Shown here one piece after another: positions 34,576 to 41,810 of a stretch of 64,000 nucleotides of DNA (position 1 is the first letter of the stretch; each line of letters begins with the position of its first letter). A model generated the notes under the pieces. The model saw only the letters and a list, made by a program, of their open reading frames with translations, was not told the origin of the DNA and did no database searches. The stretch is from Phenylobacterium hankyongense (GTDB taxonomy: Bacteria > Pseudomonadota > Alphaproteobacteria > Caulobacterales > Caulobacteraceae), in assembly GCF_003254505.1 (NCBI RefSeq), contig NZ_QFYP01000001.1, forward strand, positions 728,001 through 792,000, in the 5' to 3' direction. The translations under genes were made by a program, and so were the position numbers.

Positions 34576-34719
34576 CGCCTCCTGGTCCATTTGTCGCACC
34601 CTAACGCCAGCTCCCTTAATCGGGAGTGCATGGGCCATGAACCAGTTGGTTACGCTCGGCGGCTAGGATCGCCGTAAATCGGTCGGACCAGGTCTGGCCC
34701 AGCGGGGGAAAACGCGAGC

Positions 34720-35157
34720 GTGACGACAGACACCGACATCGAGCGCCCGCTGCGGGTCCTGCTGGCCGACGACCACCCGACCAACCGGGCGGTGGTGGAG
34801 GTCATCCTCAGCCTGATCTCGGTCGAGCTGGTGGCGGTCGAGGACGGCGCCCAGGCCGTCGACGCCTTCAAGGCGTCGGATTTCGACGTCGTGCTCATGG
34901 ACCTGCAGATGCCGGTCATGGACGGGCTGACGGCGATCCGCGAGATCCGCAAGTACGAGGCCGAGACCGGGCGGCGGCGCACGCCGATCCTGGCGGTCAC
35001 CGCCAACGCCATGTCCGAGCACATCGCCGCCTCCCGCGCGGCCGGCGCCGACCACCACATCTCCAAGCCGGTGGTGCCCGACACCCTGCTCACCGCGATC
35101 GCCGAGAAGATCGATGCGCTCAGCGACGCCGAGTCGGCCGCTCGCGCGGTCGGCTAG
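34720..35157 (+). CDS. Single-domain response regulator
   Basis: A 145-aa receiver protein without an output domain. Acidic pocket LLADDHP, phospho-acceptor Asp61 in DVVLMDLQMPVMDG, and the ISKPVV lysine are all present. It closely resembles the C-terminal receiver of the divergent hybrid kinase ([15 protein letters not shown]), so it may compete for, or relay, the same phosphate. It starts with GTG behind GGGGGAA. A C-terminal helical tail (about 25 residues) is not conserved. Confidence 0.9.
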   Translation: MTTDTDIERPLRVLLADDHPTNRAVVEVILSLISVELVAVEDGAQAVDAFKASDFDVVLMDLQMPVMDGLTAIREIRKYEAETGRRRTPILAVTANAMSEHIAASRAAGADHHISKPVVPDTLLTAIAEKIDALSDAESAARAVG

Positions 35158-35171
35158 GTCCGGGGATTCCT

Positions 35172-35200
35172 AAAAAAGGTCCGGGGCCCGCAGGCCCCGG
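35172..35200 (-). terminator. Intrinsic terminator of the FadL-like gene
   Basis: An 8-bp perfect stem, CCGGGGCC (35181-35188) with GGCCCCGG (35193-35200), loop CGCA. On the minus strand the stem is followed by ACC and six T (plus-strand A 35172-35177), a classic terminator just beyond the FadL-like stop at 35213. Confidence 0.75.
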
Positions 35201-35212
35201 CGTCGGGCGGTC

Positions 35213-36520
35213 CTAGAACCGCCAGTCGACGCCGAGCGCCCCGGTCAGGGCGTGGCCGCTGAAGTCGCCGCGCAGGTTGGCGTTGGTCTGCGCCGCGGTC
35301 CCGGCATAGAAGCTCGTGTCGTCGAAGATCCGGGCCCCCTGGAAATCGGTGTAGGCGAAGGCCGCGTGCACGACGGCGCCGGCGGCCAGCTCATGGCTGG
35401 CGCCCACGGCGTAGACCCGGCGGTCGCTGTCGGCGACGCCCGGCTCGCGCAGGTTGTCCGGCGTCGGCGTCGGGTCGAACTGGACGCCGCCGCGCACGGT
35501 CCAGCCGGCCGCCACGACATAGTCCGCGCCGACGGCCACCGAGGTGGTGTCCTTGTAGTTCTGCGGGATCACCGCGGTCTGGCCGGCGAAGCCGACCTGG
35601 ATGGCGTCGTACTTGCTCCAGCCCGAACGGACGATCTGGGCGTCGAGGGTCAGCGCCGGCGTCGCCGCCCAGCGGGCGGCCAGCGTCGCGGTCCACGGCG
35701 TCGAGAAGGCGGTGGTCGCGGGCGCGCTGAAGTTCGCGCCGGCCAGCGGGCCGGTGAGGCCCGAAAGCGACAGGGCCCCGCTGATCTTGTGGTCGACGGC
35801 GGAGCGGTAGCTGGCGCCGAGCGTCAGCTGCTCCAGGTGCGCCTGCGCGCCGACCGTCCAGCCGTAGTCCCAGCCGTCGCCGTGCAGGCTTTGCAGGCCG
35901 TCCGGTTGGGTGGGATCGAGGTTCGGCGACGCGGTGTCGAGCGCGGCCTTCATGTACTGGCCGTCGATTCCGACGCCGAGGTCCAGCCAGTCGGTGGCGC
36001 GCATGGCCACGGTGGCCTGGACGTCGGTGATGTCGATGCGGTTGCGCACGGTGTCGTAGCGGCCCCAGCCCGTGGCGCCGTAGTCGCCCTTCAGGCGGAA
36101 CGGCTGCTCGACGGAGAGGCCGACGGCGAACCGGTCGCCGAGCGGCATGGCGATGGCGCCGTTCAAGGCGGTGAAGTCCGCCGAACCGTCGGAGACGTGG
36201 GCCTGGCCGCCCACCGGAGTGGTGTAGCCGCCGGGCGCGATCGGCCGGGTGATGGTCGAACCGGTGTCGTCGAGATGGCTCGACATGTTGCGTTGCTGCA
36301 CGCCCAGGGAGATCTCCCGCGGGCTGCGGGCGATGGCCGCCGGGTTCCACCACAGCTGGCTGGCGCCGACGTCGGCCGCCTCGCCGGCGTTCGCCCGGCC
36401 CATGCCCTTGACCGAGATCTCGGCGGCCGCAAAGCCGCCCGCGAGCGCGTGGCCGGCGCTGACCAGGACGAGGGCGGCGCTCAGGCCACCCAACTGAAAC
36501 TTCGTATTGGACGCAGGCAC
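35213..36520 (-). CDS. Outer-membrane transport protein, OMPP1/FadL/TodX family
   Basis: A 435-aa outer-membrane channel for hydrophobic compounds such as long-chain fatty acids. A signal peptide (to ...AGHALA) is followed by the family start GGFAAAEISVKGMGRANAGEAA, which forms the N-terminal hatch, and WWNPAAIA. The barrel ends in DWRF. The GTG at 36520 is chosen because it begins the signal peptide and a weak GGGA lies about 7 bases upstream. It is 88 bases downstream of a histidine kinase gene on the same strand and has its own terminator. Confidence 0.9.
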   Translation of the reverse strand: MPASNTKFQLGGLSAALVLVSAGHALAGGFAAAEISVKGMGRANAGEAADVGASQLWWNPAAIARSPREISLGVQQRNMSSHLDDTGSTITRPIAPGGYTTPVGGQAHVSDGSADFTALNGAIAMPLGDRFAVGLSVEQPFRLKGDYGATGWGRYDTVRNRIDITDVQATVAMRATDWLDLGVGIDGQYMKAALDTASPNLDPTQPDGLQSLHGDGWDYGWTVGAQAHLEQLTLGASYRSAVDHKISGALSLSGLTGPLAGANFSAPATTAFSTPWTATLAARWAATPALTLDAQIVRSGWSKYDAIQVGFAGQTAVIPQNYKDTTSVAVGADYVVAAGWTVRGGVQFDPTPTPDNLREPGVADSDRRVYAVGASHELAAGAVVHAAFAYTDFQGARIFDDTSFYAGTAAQTNANLRGDFSGHALTGALGVDWRF

Positions 36521-36608
36521 GTGAATCCCGCCGTGGCTATCCCGGCCCAAGCGACCGTCAGCGACCCGATTGCACCGGAAACGGTTAGCGGGCCGTTTAC
36601 GGTAGCGC

Positions 36609-38012
36609 CTATGCCGCAAGCGATTCCGGCTCGTCGACGCGGCTTTCCTCGATGGTCAGCACGGCCGGCAGCCGGACCAGGAAGGACGAGCCTCGGCCGA
36701 CCTCGCTGGTCACCGATATGCCGCCGCCCATCAGCGCGCACAGCTTCTGGCTGACCGCCAGGCCGAGGCCCGTGCCGCCGTACTGGCTGGAGGTCGTGGC
36801 GCTCACCTGCGCGAAGTCCTGGAACAGCTTGGGCAGGTCCTTCTCGGAGATGCCGATGCCGGTGTCGTCGACGCGGATCTCGACCCAATCGCCGCCCGGC
36901 CGCTCGTCGCGCCGCACGCTGAGGGTGATCTGGCCGCTGCTGGTGAACTTGGCGGCGTTGCTCAGCAGGTTCAGCACCACCTGGCGCAGCTTGGTCTGGT
37001 CGGTGGTGACCGCGCCCATCTCGCCGATCGGCGCGACCACCAGCCGGTTGGCGTTCTGGTCCATCAGCGGACCGGCGGTGGCGGCCACGTCGTCGACGAA
37101 CCGGGCCAGCTCGAAGGTCTCCGCGGACAGCTCCACCGCATTGGACTCGATGCGCGACAGGTCGAGCACGTCGGTGACCAGGGCCAGCAGGTGCTGCCCG
37201 GCGGCGTTGATGCGCTGCAGGTCGGTGAGCTTCTGTTCGTCGGCGCCGGTGTCCTGGCCGTGTTCGAGCAGCAGCTCGCTGTAGCCGATCACCGCGTTCA
37301 GCGGGGTGCGGAACTCGTGGCTCATCTTGGCCAGGAAGATCGAGCGCGAGAGGTTGGCCCGCTCGGCGAGGTCCTTGGCCTGGTGCAGGCGCACGGCGGT
37401 GACGCGGTGGCGCTCGGCCTCCCGCTCCAGGTCGGAGCGCAGGGCGATGGTGCTGACGTAATAGATGGCCATCCAGGACATGTAGATCGTCGCCGACAGG
37501 ATGGAGATCCAGCCGACGGTCGTCAGGTTGGCGATCGGCACCCGCTCGGCGAAGCCGCCGTGCAGGGCGTAGGCCCCGTAGAACGCCAGCAGGTCGCCGA
37601 CGAACATGCCGACCACCAGCAGCGGGCGTTCGCCCAGGTAGAAGAAGCCCAGCAGCAGGGCCACCAGCAGCCACGGCAGCAACGGCGAACTGACGCCGCC
37701 GTAATGGAACGAGCCGTAGAGCGAGGCGAAGGCCAGGGTCTGGACGGAGATCAGCGCCACCAGCTGCAGGTTGCGCGTCATCTTCAGGATGAACGGCAGC
37801 GCCCAGAACGACCAGATCGAGAAGATCATCGTCCAGACGACGATGCCCGGCTGCGGATCGGTGAGATAGAGGAAGACGCAGATCGACTGCGCCATCAGCG
37901 GGCCGAAGAGGTGGGTGAACACGAAGTTCCGCGCCAGGCCCAGTTCGGACCTTTCGCGCTTGGCCGCCTCAGGCACAAACCAGTCGATCAGCTTAAGGAC
38001 TGTGTTCCACAT
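36609..38012 (-). CDS. Six-TM membrane histidine kinase (paralog A)
   Basis: A 467-aa kinase. Six hydrophobic helices (about 35-55, 58-77, 83-100, 108-126, 130-150, 165-190) form a membrane-embedded sensor without a large periplasmic loop. HisKA follows with KMSHEFRTPLNAVIGYSE (His232), then the HATPase (N-box NLLSNAAKFTSSG, DDTGIGI, GGTGLGLAVS). The sensor is a clear paralog of the divergent kinase at 38236-39702: both share DWF(V/I)P, GPL/GPF, YLTDP/FLDP, YGGV(S/T)SP and LPW. No receiver is fused, so the nearby single receivers are likely partners. GGAG lies 7 bases before the ATG. Confidence 0.92.
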   Translation of the reverse strand: MWNTVLKLIDWFVPEAAKRERSELGLARNFVFTHLFGPLMAQSICVFLYLTDPQPGIVVWTMIFSIWSFWALPFILKMTRNLQLVALISVQTLAFASLYGSFHYGGVSSPLLPWLLVALLLGFFYLGERPLLVVGMFVGDLLAFYGAYALHGGFAERVPIANLTTVGWISILSATIYMSWMAIYYVSTIALRSDLEREAERHRVTAVRLHQAKDLAERANLSRSIFLAKMSHEFRTPLNAVIGYSELLLEHGQDTGADEQKLTDLQRINAAGQHLLALVTDVLDLSRIESNAVELSAETFELARFVDDVAATAGPLMDQNANRLVVAPIGEMGAVTTDQTKLRQVVLNLLSNAAKFTSSGQITLSVRRDERPGGDWVEIRVDDTGIGISEKDLPKLFQDFAQVSATTSSQYGGTGLGLAVSQKLCALMGGGISVTSEVGRGSSFLVRLPAVLTIEESRVDEPESLAA

Positions 38013-38235
38013 GCCCGCTCCGCCCCCGTCGAGAGGGCTCCCCCATGTTCGGGCGGGAAATGAACACGGCTCCGATTAAGAACTGGTGCATGCCGTCGTC
38101 CGGCGCGGATAACCCGATCTTAATTCGGCCAAGCGATCCTGCCCTGGGCTCGAGGTAGATCTCGCGGCCTGGCAAGTGGATCGGCGCGTTTGTTCCTTGC
38201 GATCCTTGCCGCAATTCACGGGGCGGGCTGGATAC

Positions 38236-39702
38236 ATGTCAACAGCAGGGCAGCAGGCGTCGAATCCGGTGGATCGACTGGTCGACTGGTTCATCCCCAA
38301 GGAATTGGCGGACCAGCGCGAGAAGCGCCAGCTGGCGCGGATGTTCCTGATCAGCCACCTCTGCGGGCCGTTCCTCGGCAACGTGGTGCCGGGCGCGCTC
38401 TACTTCCTCGATCCGACCCCGGGCTATCCGGTCGGCGTGCTCGCCGCCTCGATCACCGGGTTCTGGATCTTCCCGTTCCTGCTGAAGGCGACGGGCAAGT
38501 ACAACCTGCTGTCGTTCATCTCGGTGCAGAACCTGATCTTCTGCATCCTGTGGAGCTGCTTCTATTACGGCGGGGTGACCTCGCCGACCCTGCCGTGGGT
38601 GCTGACCATCCCGCTGCTGACCTTCTGCTACCTCGGCCCGTCGCCGAAGCTGCGGTTGCTGGCGCTCGGGCAGTTCGCGATCAACTTCACGGCCTTCATC
38701 GCCATCTACAACCTCGCGCCGACGCCGTTGAACGACACCCCGATCGAGGCGCTGCAGGGGCTGGGCATCGTCTCCACCCTGGCGGCGCTGGCCTATGTGG
38801 CGCTGATGGCCCTCTATTACCGGCGGATCCTGGACTCCGGCGCCGAGCTGGAGGTCGAGATGCGCGGCCACCTGGCCACCGCCGCCCAGCTGCGCCGCGC
38901 CACCGCGGAAGCCGAGCGGGCGAGCGCCGCCAAGGCCGAATTCGTCGCCAGCATGAGCCACGAGCTGCGCACGCCGCTGAACGCGGTGATCGGCTACAGC
39001 CAGATGCTGCTCGAGGACGCCGCCGACGAGCACGACGAGGAATCCGCCGCCGACCTGGAGAAGATCCACCGCGCCGGCCACCACCTGCTGCGGCTGGTCA
39101 ACGAGGTCCTCGACCTCTCCAAGATCGAAGCCGGCAAGATGGAGCTCGCGCCCGAAGACGTGGCGGTCGCCGAATTCCTCTCCGCCGTGGTCGAACACCA
39201 GCGCAGCAAGGCCGAGGCCAAGGGCGTCACCCTGGCGCTGGAACTGGAGGACGGCCTGGGCGCCGCGCTCTGGGACGGCCAGCGGGTGCGCCAGGCGCTC
39301 GGCCAGATCGTCGAGAACGCCGTCAAGTTCACCGAAAAGGGCAAGGTCACCGTCCTGGCGCACCGCAACGCCTGCCGGCCGCACGACGAGATCGTCGTCC
39401 AGGTCCGCGACACCGGCGTCGGCATCGCTCCGGAGATGCTGCCCCAGCTGTTCGAGAAGTTCACCGTCGCCCACGACGCCAGCGCCAGCAAATACGGCGA
39501 CACCGGCCTGGGCCTGGCGCTCAGCCGCGCGCTCACCGACCTGATGGGCGGCGAGATCTCCGCGCAGAGCAAGGTCGGCGAGGGCAGCTGCTTCACGCTC
39601 ACCCTGCCGGTCGCCCCGTCGGCCCGCCGCAAGCGGCGCGCCCGTGCGGCGCTGGGACCCGCCGACGACGCGGCCCAGACGCCTGAACTCACCGCCGCCT
39701 GA
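38236..39702 (+). CDS. Six-TM membrane histidine kinase (paralog B)
   Basis: A 488-aa kinase with the same design as the divergent paralog: six helices (about 36-58, 64-84, 92-111, 116-134, 138-160, 173-197), a coiled-coil linker (200-235), HisKA with SMSHELRTPLNAVIGYSQ (His242) and an HATPase (VENAVKFTEKG, DTGVGIA, GDTGLGLALS). A basic tail (SARRKRRARAA) follows the catalytic domain. The receiver gene at 39729 starts 26 bases downstream, so they form a two-gene operon. Sensors embedded in six helices often detect lipophilic small molecules; the ligand is unknown. Confidence 0.92.
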   Translation: MSTAGQQASNPVDRLVDWFIPKELADQREKRQLARMFLISHLCGPFLGNVVPGALYFLDPTPGYPVGVLAASITGFWIFPFLLKATGKYNLLSFISVQNLIFCILWSCFYYGGVTSPTLPWVLTIPLLTFCYLGPSPKLRLLALGQFAINFTAFIAIYNLAPTPLNDTPIEALQGLGIVSTLAALAYVALMALYYRRILDSGAELEVEMRGHLATAAQLRRATAEAERASAAKAEFVASMSHELRTPLNAVIGYSQMLLEDAADEHDEESAADLEKIHRAGHHLLRLVNEVLDLSKIEAGKMELAPEDVAVAEFLSAVVEHQRSKAEAKGVTLALELEDGLGAALWDGQRVRQALGQIVENAVKFTEKGKVTVLAHRNACRPHDEIVVQVRDTGVGIAPEMLPQLFEKFTVAHDASASKYGDTGLGLALSRALTDLMGGEISAQSKVGEGSCFTLTLPVAPSARRKRRARAALGPADDAAQTPELTAA

Positions 39703-39728
39703 GCCCGAGACTTCGGAAGCCACCCGCC

Positions 39729-40103
39729 ATGACCAAGATCCTGCTCGTCGAAGACAATGAGATGAACCGCGACATGCTCACCCGGCGGCTGACGCGGCAC
39801 GGGTTCGACGTGTGCTGCGCCCCCGACGGCCCCTCCGGGGTGCGGATGGCCGAGGACGAGCGGCCGGCGCTGATCCTCATGGACGTGGCGCTGGGCGAGA
39901 TGGACGGCTGGGAAGCCACCACCCTGATCAAGGAGCGCGCCTCCACCGCCGCCATCCCGATCATCGCGCTCACCGCCCACGCGCTGGCCAGCGATCGTCA
40001 GAAGAGCGTCGAGGTGGGCTGCGCCGACTTCGACACCAAGCCGGTGGACCTGCCGCGGCTCCTGTCCAAGATCAACGCCTGCCTGGAGGGGGCCGCCGCC
40101 TGA
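39729..40103 (+). CDS. Single-domain response regulator (DivK-like)
   Basis: A 124-aa stand-alone receiver. Acidic pocket VEDNE, phospho-acceptor Asp52 (LILMDVALGEMDG), the switch Thr in ALTAH and the lysine in DTKPVD are intact. Layout and length match DivK-type regulators that act through protein-protein contacts. It sits 26 bases after the six-TM kinase B gene and ahead of a strong terminator, so the kinase is its probable phosphodonor. The alpha-oxoamine synthase gene follows 238 bases later. Confidence 0.93.
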   Translation: MTKILLVEDNEMNRDMLTRRLTRHGFDVCCAPDGPSGVRMAEDERPALILMDVALGEMDGWEATTLIKERASTAAIPIIALTAHALASDRQKSVEVGCADFDTKPVDLPRLLSKINACLEGAAA

Positions 40104-40138
40104 GGCGGACGCCCTCCTCCGCCCGCTCCGGTCCGCAG

Positions 40139-40162
40139 CGCCCGCCCTCCGGCGGGCGTTTT
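40139..40162 (+). terminator. Intrinsic terminator after the kinase-receiver operon
   Basis: Stem CGCCCGCC (40139-40146) with GGCGGGCG (40151-40158), loop CTCC, followed by TTTT (40159-40162). A textbook terminator 35 bases after the receiver stop; it makes the next gene a separate transcription unit. Confidence 0.8.
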
Positions 40163-40214
40163 CGTGTCTGGCGCTTCGCGCGCGACCTCAGCGCCGGGCC
40201 AAGGTCATCGGTCA

Positions 40215-40309
40215 TTAACCGCAAGTCTCAAGCCGCGGTTAACTGCGAATTGAAACATTGCCTAAAGAGTATGTACACCGCAAAATAACATCTTCACCGT
40301 ACTTATAAC
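40215..40309 (+). promoter_or_regulatory. AT-rich regulatory region of the alpha-oxoamine synthase gene
   Basis: This is one of the few AT-rich stretches in the window. It holds a perfect inverted repeat TTAACCGC (40215-40222) and GCGGTTAA (40235-40242) 12 bases apart. A CtrA-like box TTAA-N7-TTGA (40239-40253) overlaps the second arm, with a -35-like TTGAAA at 40250-40255. A -10-like TATAAC lies at 40304-40309, about 33 bases before the ATG. The exact promoter is not clear, but several binding sites look likely. Confidence 0.5.
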
Positions 40310-40341
40310 TCCACAACCTGAGAAACAGGGTGGGGTTATTA

Positions 40342-41682
40342 ATGCTAAAAGCATCGTTCAACTACACGCCGCCAGATGCCTTGACCGGCAGCATGCGCGA
40401 CTACCGTTATCCGCGAGGTCCTGACCTTCAGTCGCGCATTGCGGGATTTTTCAAATGGCAGAACCTGCGCCGCCAGCACAGCCTGTGGCCATTCTCGCGC
40501 TCGACGGAAGAAGGCCCCGCCACCGTCTGCGCGGCGCGCGACGACGCCGGCGGCAAGATGCGCGGCGTGAACTTCGCCAGCCAGGACTACCTGAGCATGT
40601 CGACCAATCCGGCGATCAAGAAGGTCGCCCAGGATGTGATCGAGGAGTTCGGGGTCCATAGCGCCGGCTCCGCGGCGCTGGTCGGCAACACCTCCCACTC
40701 GGTGCTGCTGGAGCGCAAGATCGCCGACTTCCTCGGCATGGAGGAGGCGATCCTGTTCCCCACCGGCTGGGCGGCCGGCTACGGGGTGATCAAGGGCCTG
40801 GTGCGCTCCACCGACCACGTGGTCATGGATGCGCTGGCGCACACCTGCCTGCAGGAAGGCGCCGCCGCGGCCACCAAGAACATCTACCTGTTCCGCCACA
40901 ACATGGTCGGCGAATGCCGCAAGTGGCTGGAGAAGATCCGCGCCAAGGACACCGAGAACGGCATCATGGTGGTGACCGAGGGCCTGTTCTCGATGGACTC
41001 CGACACCCCGGACCTCGTGGGCCTGCAGGCGCTGTGCGACGAGTTCGAGGCCACCTTGATGGTCGACGTCGCCCACGACCTGGGCAACCTCGGCAAGGAC
41101 GGCAAGGGCTTCATCGGCGACCAGGGCATGCTGGGCAAGGTCGACCTGGTGATGGGCAGCTTCTCCAAGACCTTCGGCTCCAACGGCGGCTTCGTCGGCT
41201 GCCGCAGCCGCGAGGTGAAGGAGTACCTGCGCTTCTTCAGCCCGCCGTGCACCTTCTCCAACGCCCTGTCGCCGATGCAGGCGGCCACCGTGCTGAAGGC
41301 CTTCGAGATCATCGAAAGCCTCGAAGGCCAGGTGCTGCGCGACAAGCTGATGACCAACATCCTCAGCCTGCGCCGCCAGCTGGTCGACGCCGGCTTCGAG
41401 GTCTACGGCGACCCCTCGGCCATCGTCTGCGTGAAGATGGGCTCGGAAGGCCTGGCGCGGCTGGTCAGCCGCCGGCTCCCCACCGCCGGCCTGATCGCCA
41501 ACCTCGTCGAGTTCCCCGCCGTGCCCAAGGGCCAGGCGCGGTTCCGGATGCAGGTGATGGCCAACCACACCGAGCAGAACATCCGCGACGCGGTGGCCTC
41601 CCTGCGCGACGCCTTCGAGGCGGGCCGCGAGGAGTTCGACTGGATGAACAGCGAAGCCGAGCCGCTCAAGGCCACGGCGTAA
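40342..41682 (+). CDS. Alpha-oxoamine synthase family PLP enzyme (SPT/KBL/AONS/CqsA-like)
   Basis: A 446-aa fold-type I PLP enzyme that would join an amino acid to an acyl-CoA with loss of CO2, giving an aminoketone. Landmarks: HSAGSAALVGNTSHSVLLE (106-124), His167 that should stack on PLP, VDVAHDLGNLG with Asp242 and His245, and PLP lysine Lys276 in GSFSKTFGSNGG. An N-terminal extension of about 75 residues (SLWPFSRSTEEGPA) precedes the core. No biotin or sphingolipid gene is nearby; the neighbours are six-TM kinases and receivers, as in CqsA/LqsA autoinducer loci. Serine palmitoyltransferase-type activity is an alternative. GGTGGGG precedes the ATG at 40342. Confidence 0.85.
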   Translation: MLKASFNYTPPDALTGSMRDYRYPRGPDLQSRIAGFFKWQNLRRQHSLWPFSRSTEEGPATVCAARDDAGGKMRGVNFASQDYLSMSTNPAIKKVAQDVIEEFGVHSAGSAALVGNTSHSVLLERKIADFLGMEEAILFPTGWAAGYGVIKGLVRSTDHVVMDALAHTCLQEGAAAATKNIYLFRHNMVGECRKWLEKIRAKDTENGIMVVTEGLFSMDSDTPDLVGLQALCDEFEATLMVDVAHDLGNLGKDGKGFIGDQGMLGKVDLVMGSFSKTFGSNGGFVGCRSREVKEYLRFFSPPCTFSNALSPMQAATVLKAFEIIESLEGQVLRDKLMTNILSLRRQLVDAGFEVYGDPSAIVCVKMGSEGLARLVSRRLPTAGLIANLVEFPAVPKGQARFRMQVMANHTEQNIRDAVASLRDAFEAGREEFDWMNSEAEPLKATA

Positions 41683-41706
41683 GACAACGGAACCTGCCGC
41701 AAGGCG

Positions 41707-41740
41707 AAGGGCAGGCGCGGATCCCGCGCCTGCCCTTTTT
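41707..41740 (+). terminator. Strong intrinsic terminator after the synthase gene
   Basis: A perfect 12-bp stem GGGCAGGCGCGG (41709-41720) with CCGCGCCTGCCC (41724-41735), loop ATC, flanked by AA and TTTTT. It can end the synthase transcript from the left; the minus-strand hybrid kinase gene ends at 41811, so it may serve both directions. Confidence 0.85.
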
Positions 41741-41810
41741 GTTGCGTGAAATCCGGACGGATCGCCGGGCCGGCCGACGGGCCGAGGCTGGGACCGCGGA
41801 GCCGTCCGGC

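Noticed and set aside
38072-38128. CtrA site in the divergent kinase promoter
   Set aside because: TTAA occurs twice but not with the N7 spacing; only an imperfect inverted pair is present.
40342-41682. Naming the PLP enzyme serine palmitoyltransferase, KBL or BioF
   Set aside because: Motifs fit the whole alpha-oxoamine synthase family and the neighbourhood does not favour any of these; only the family name is supported.
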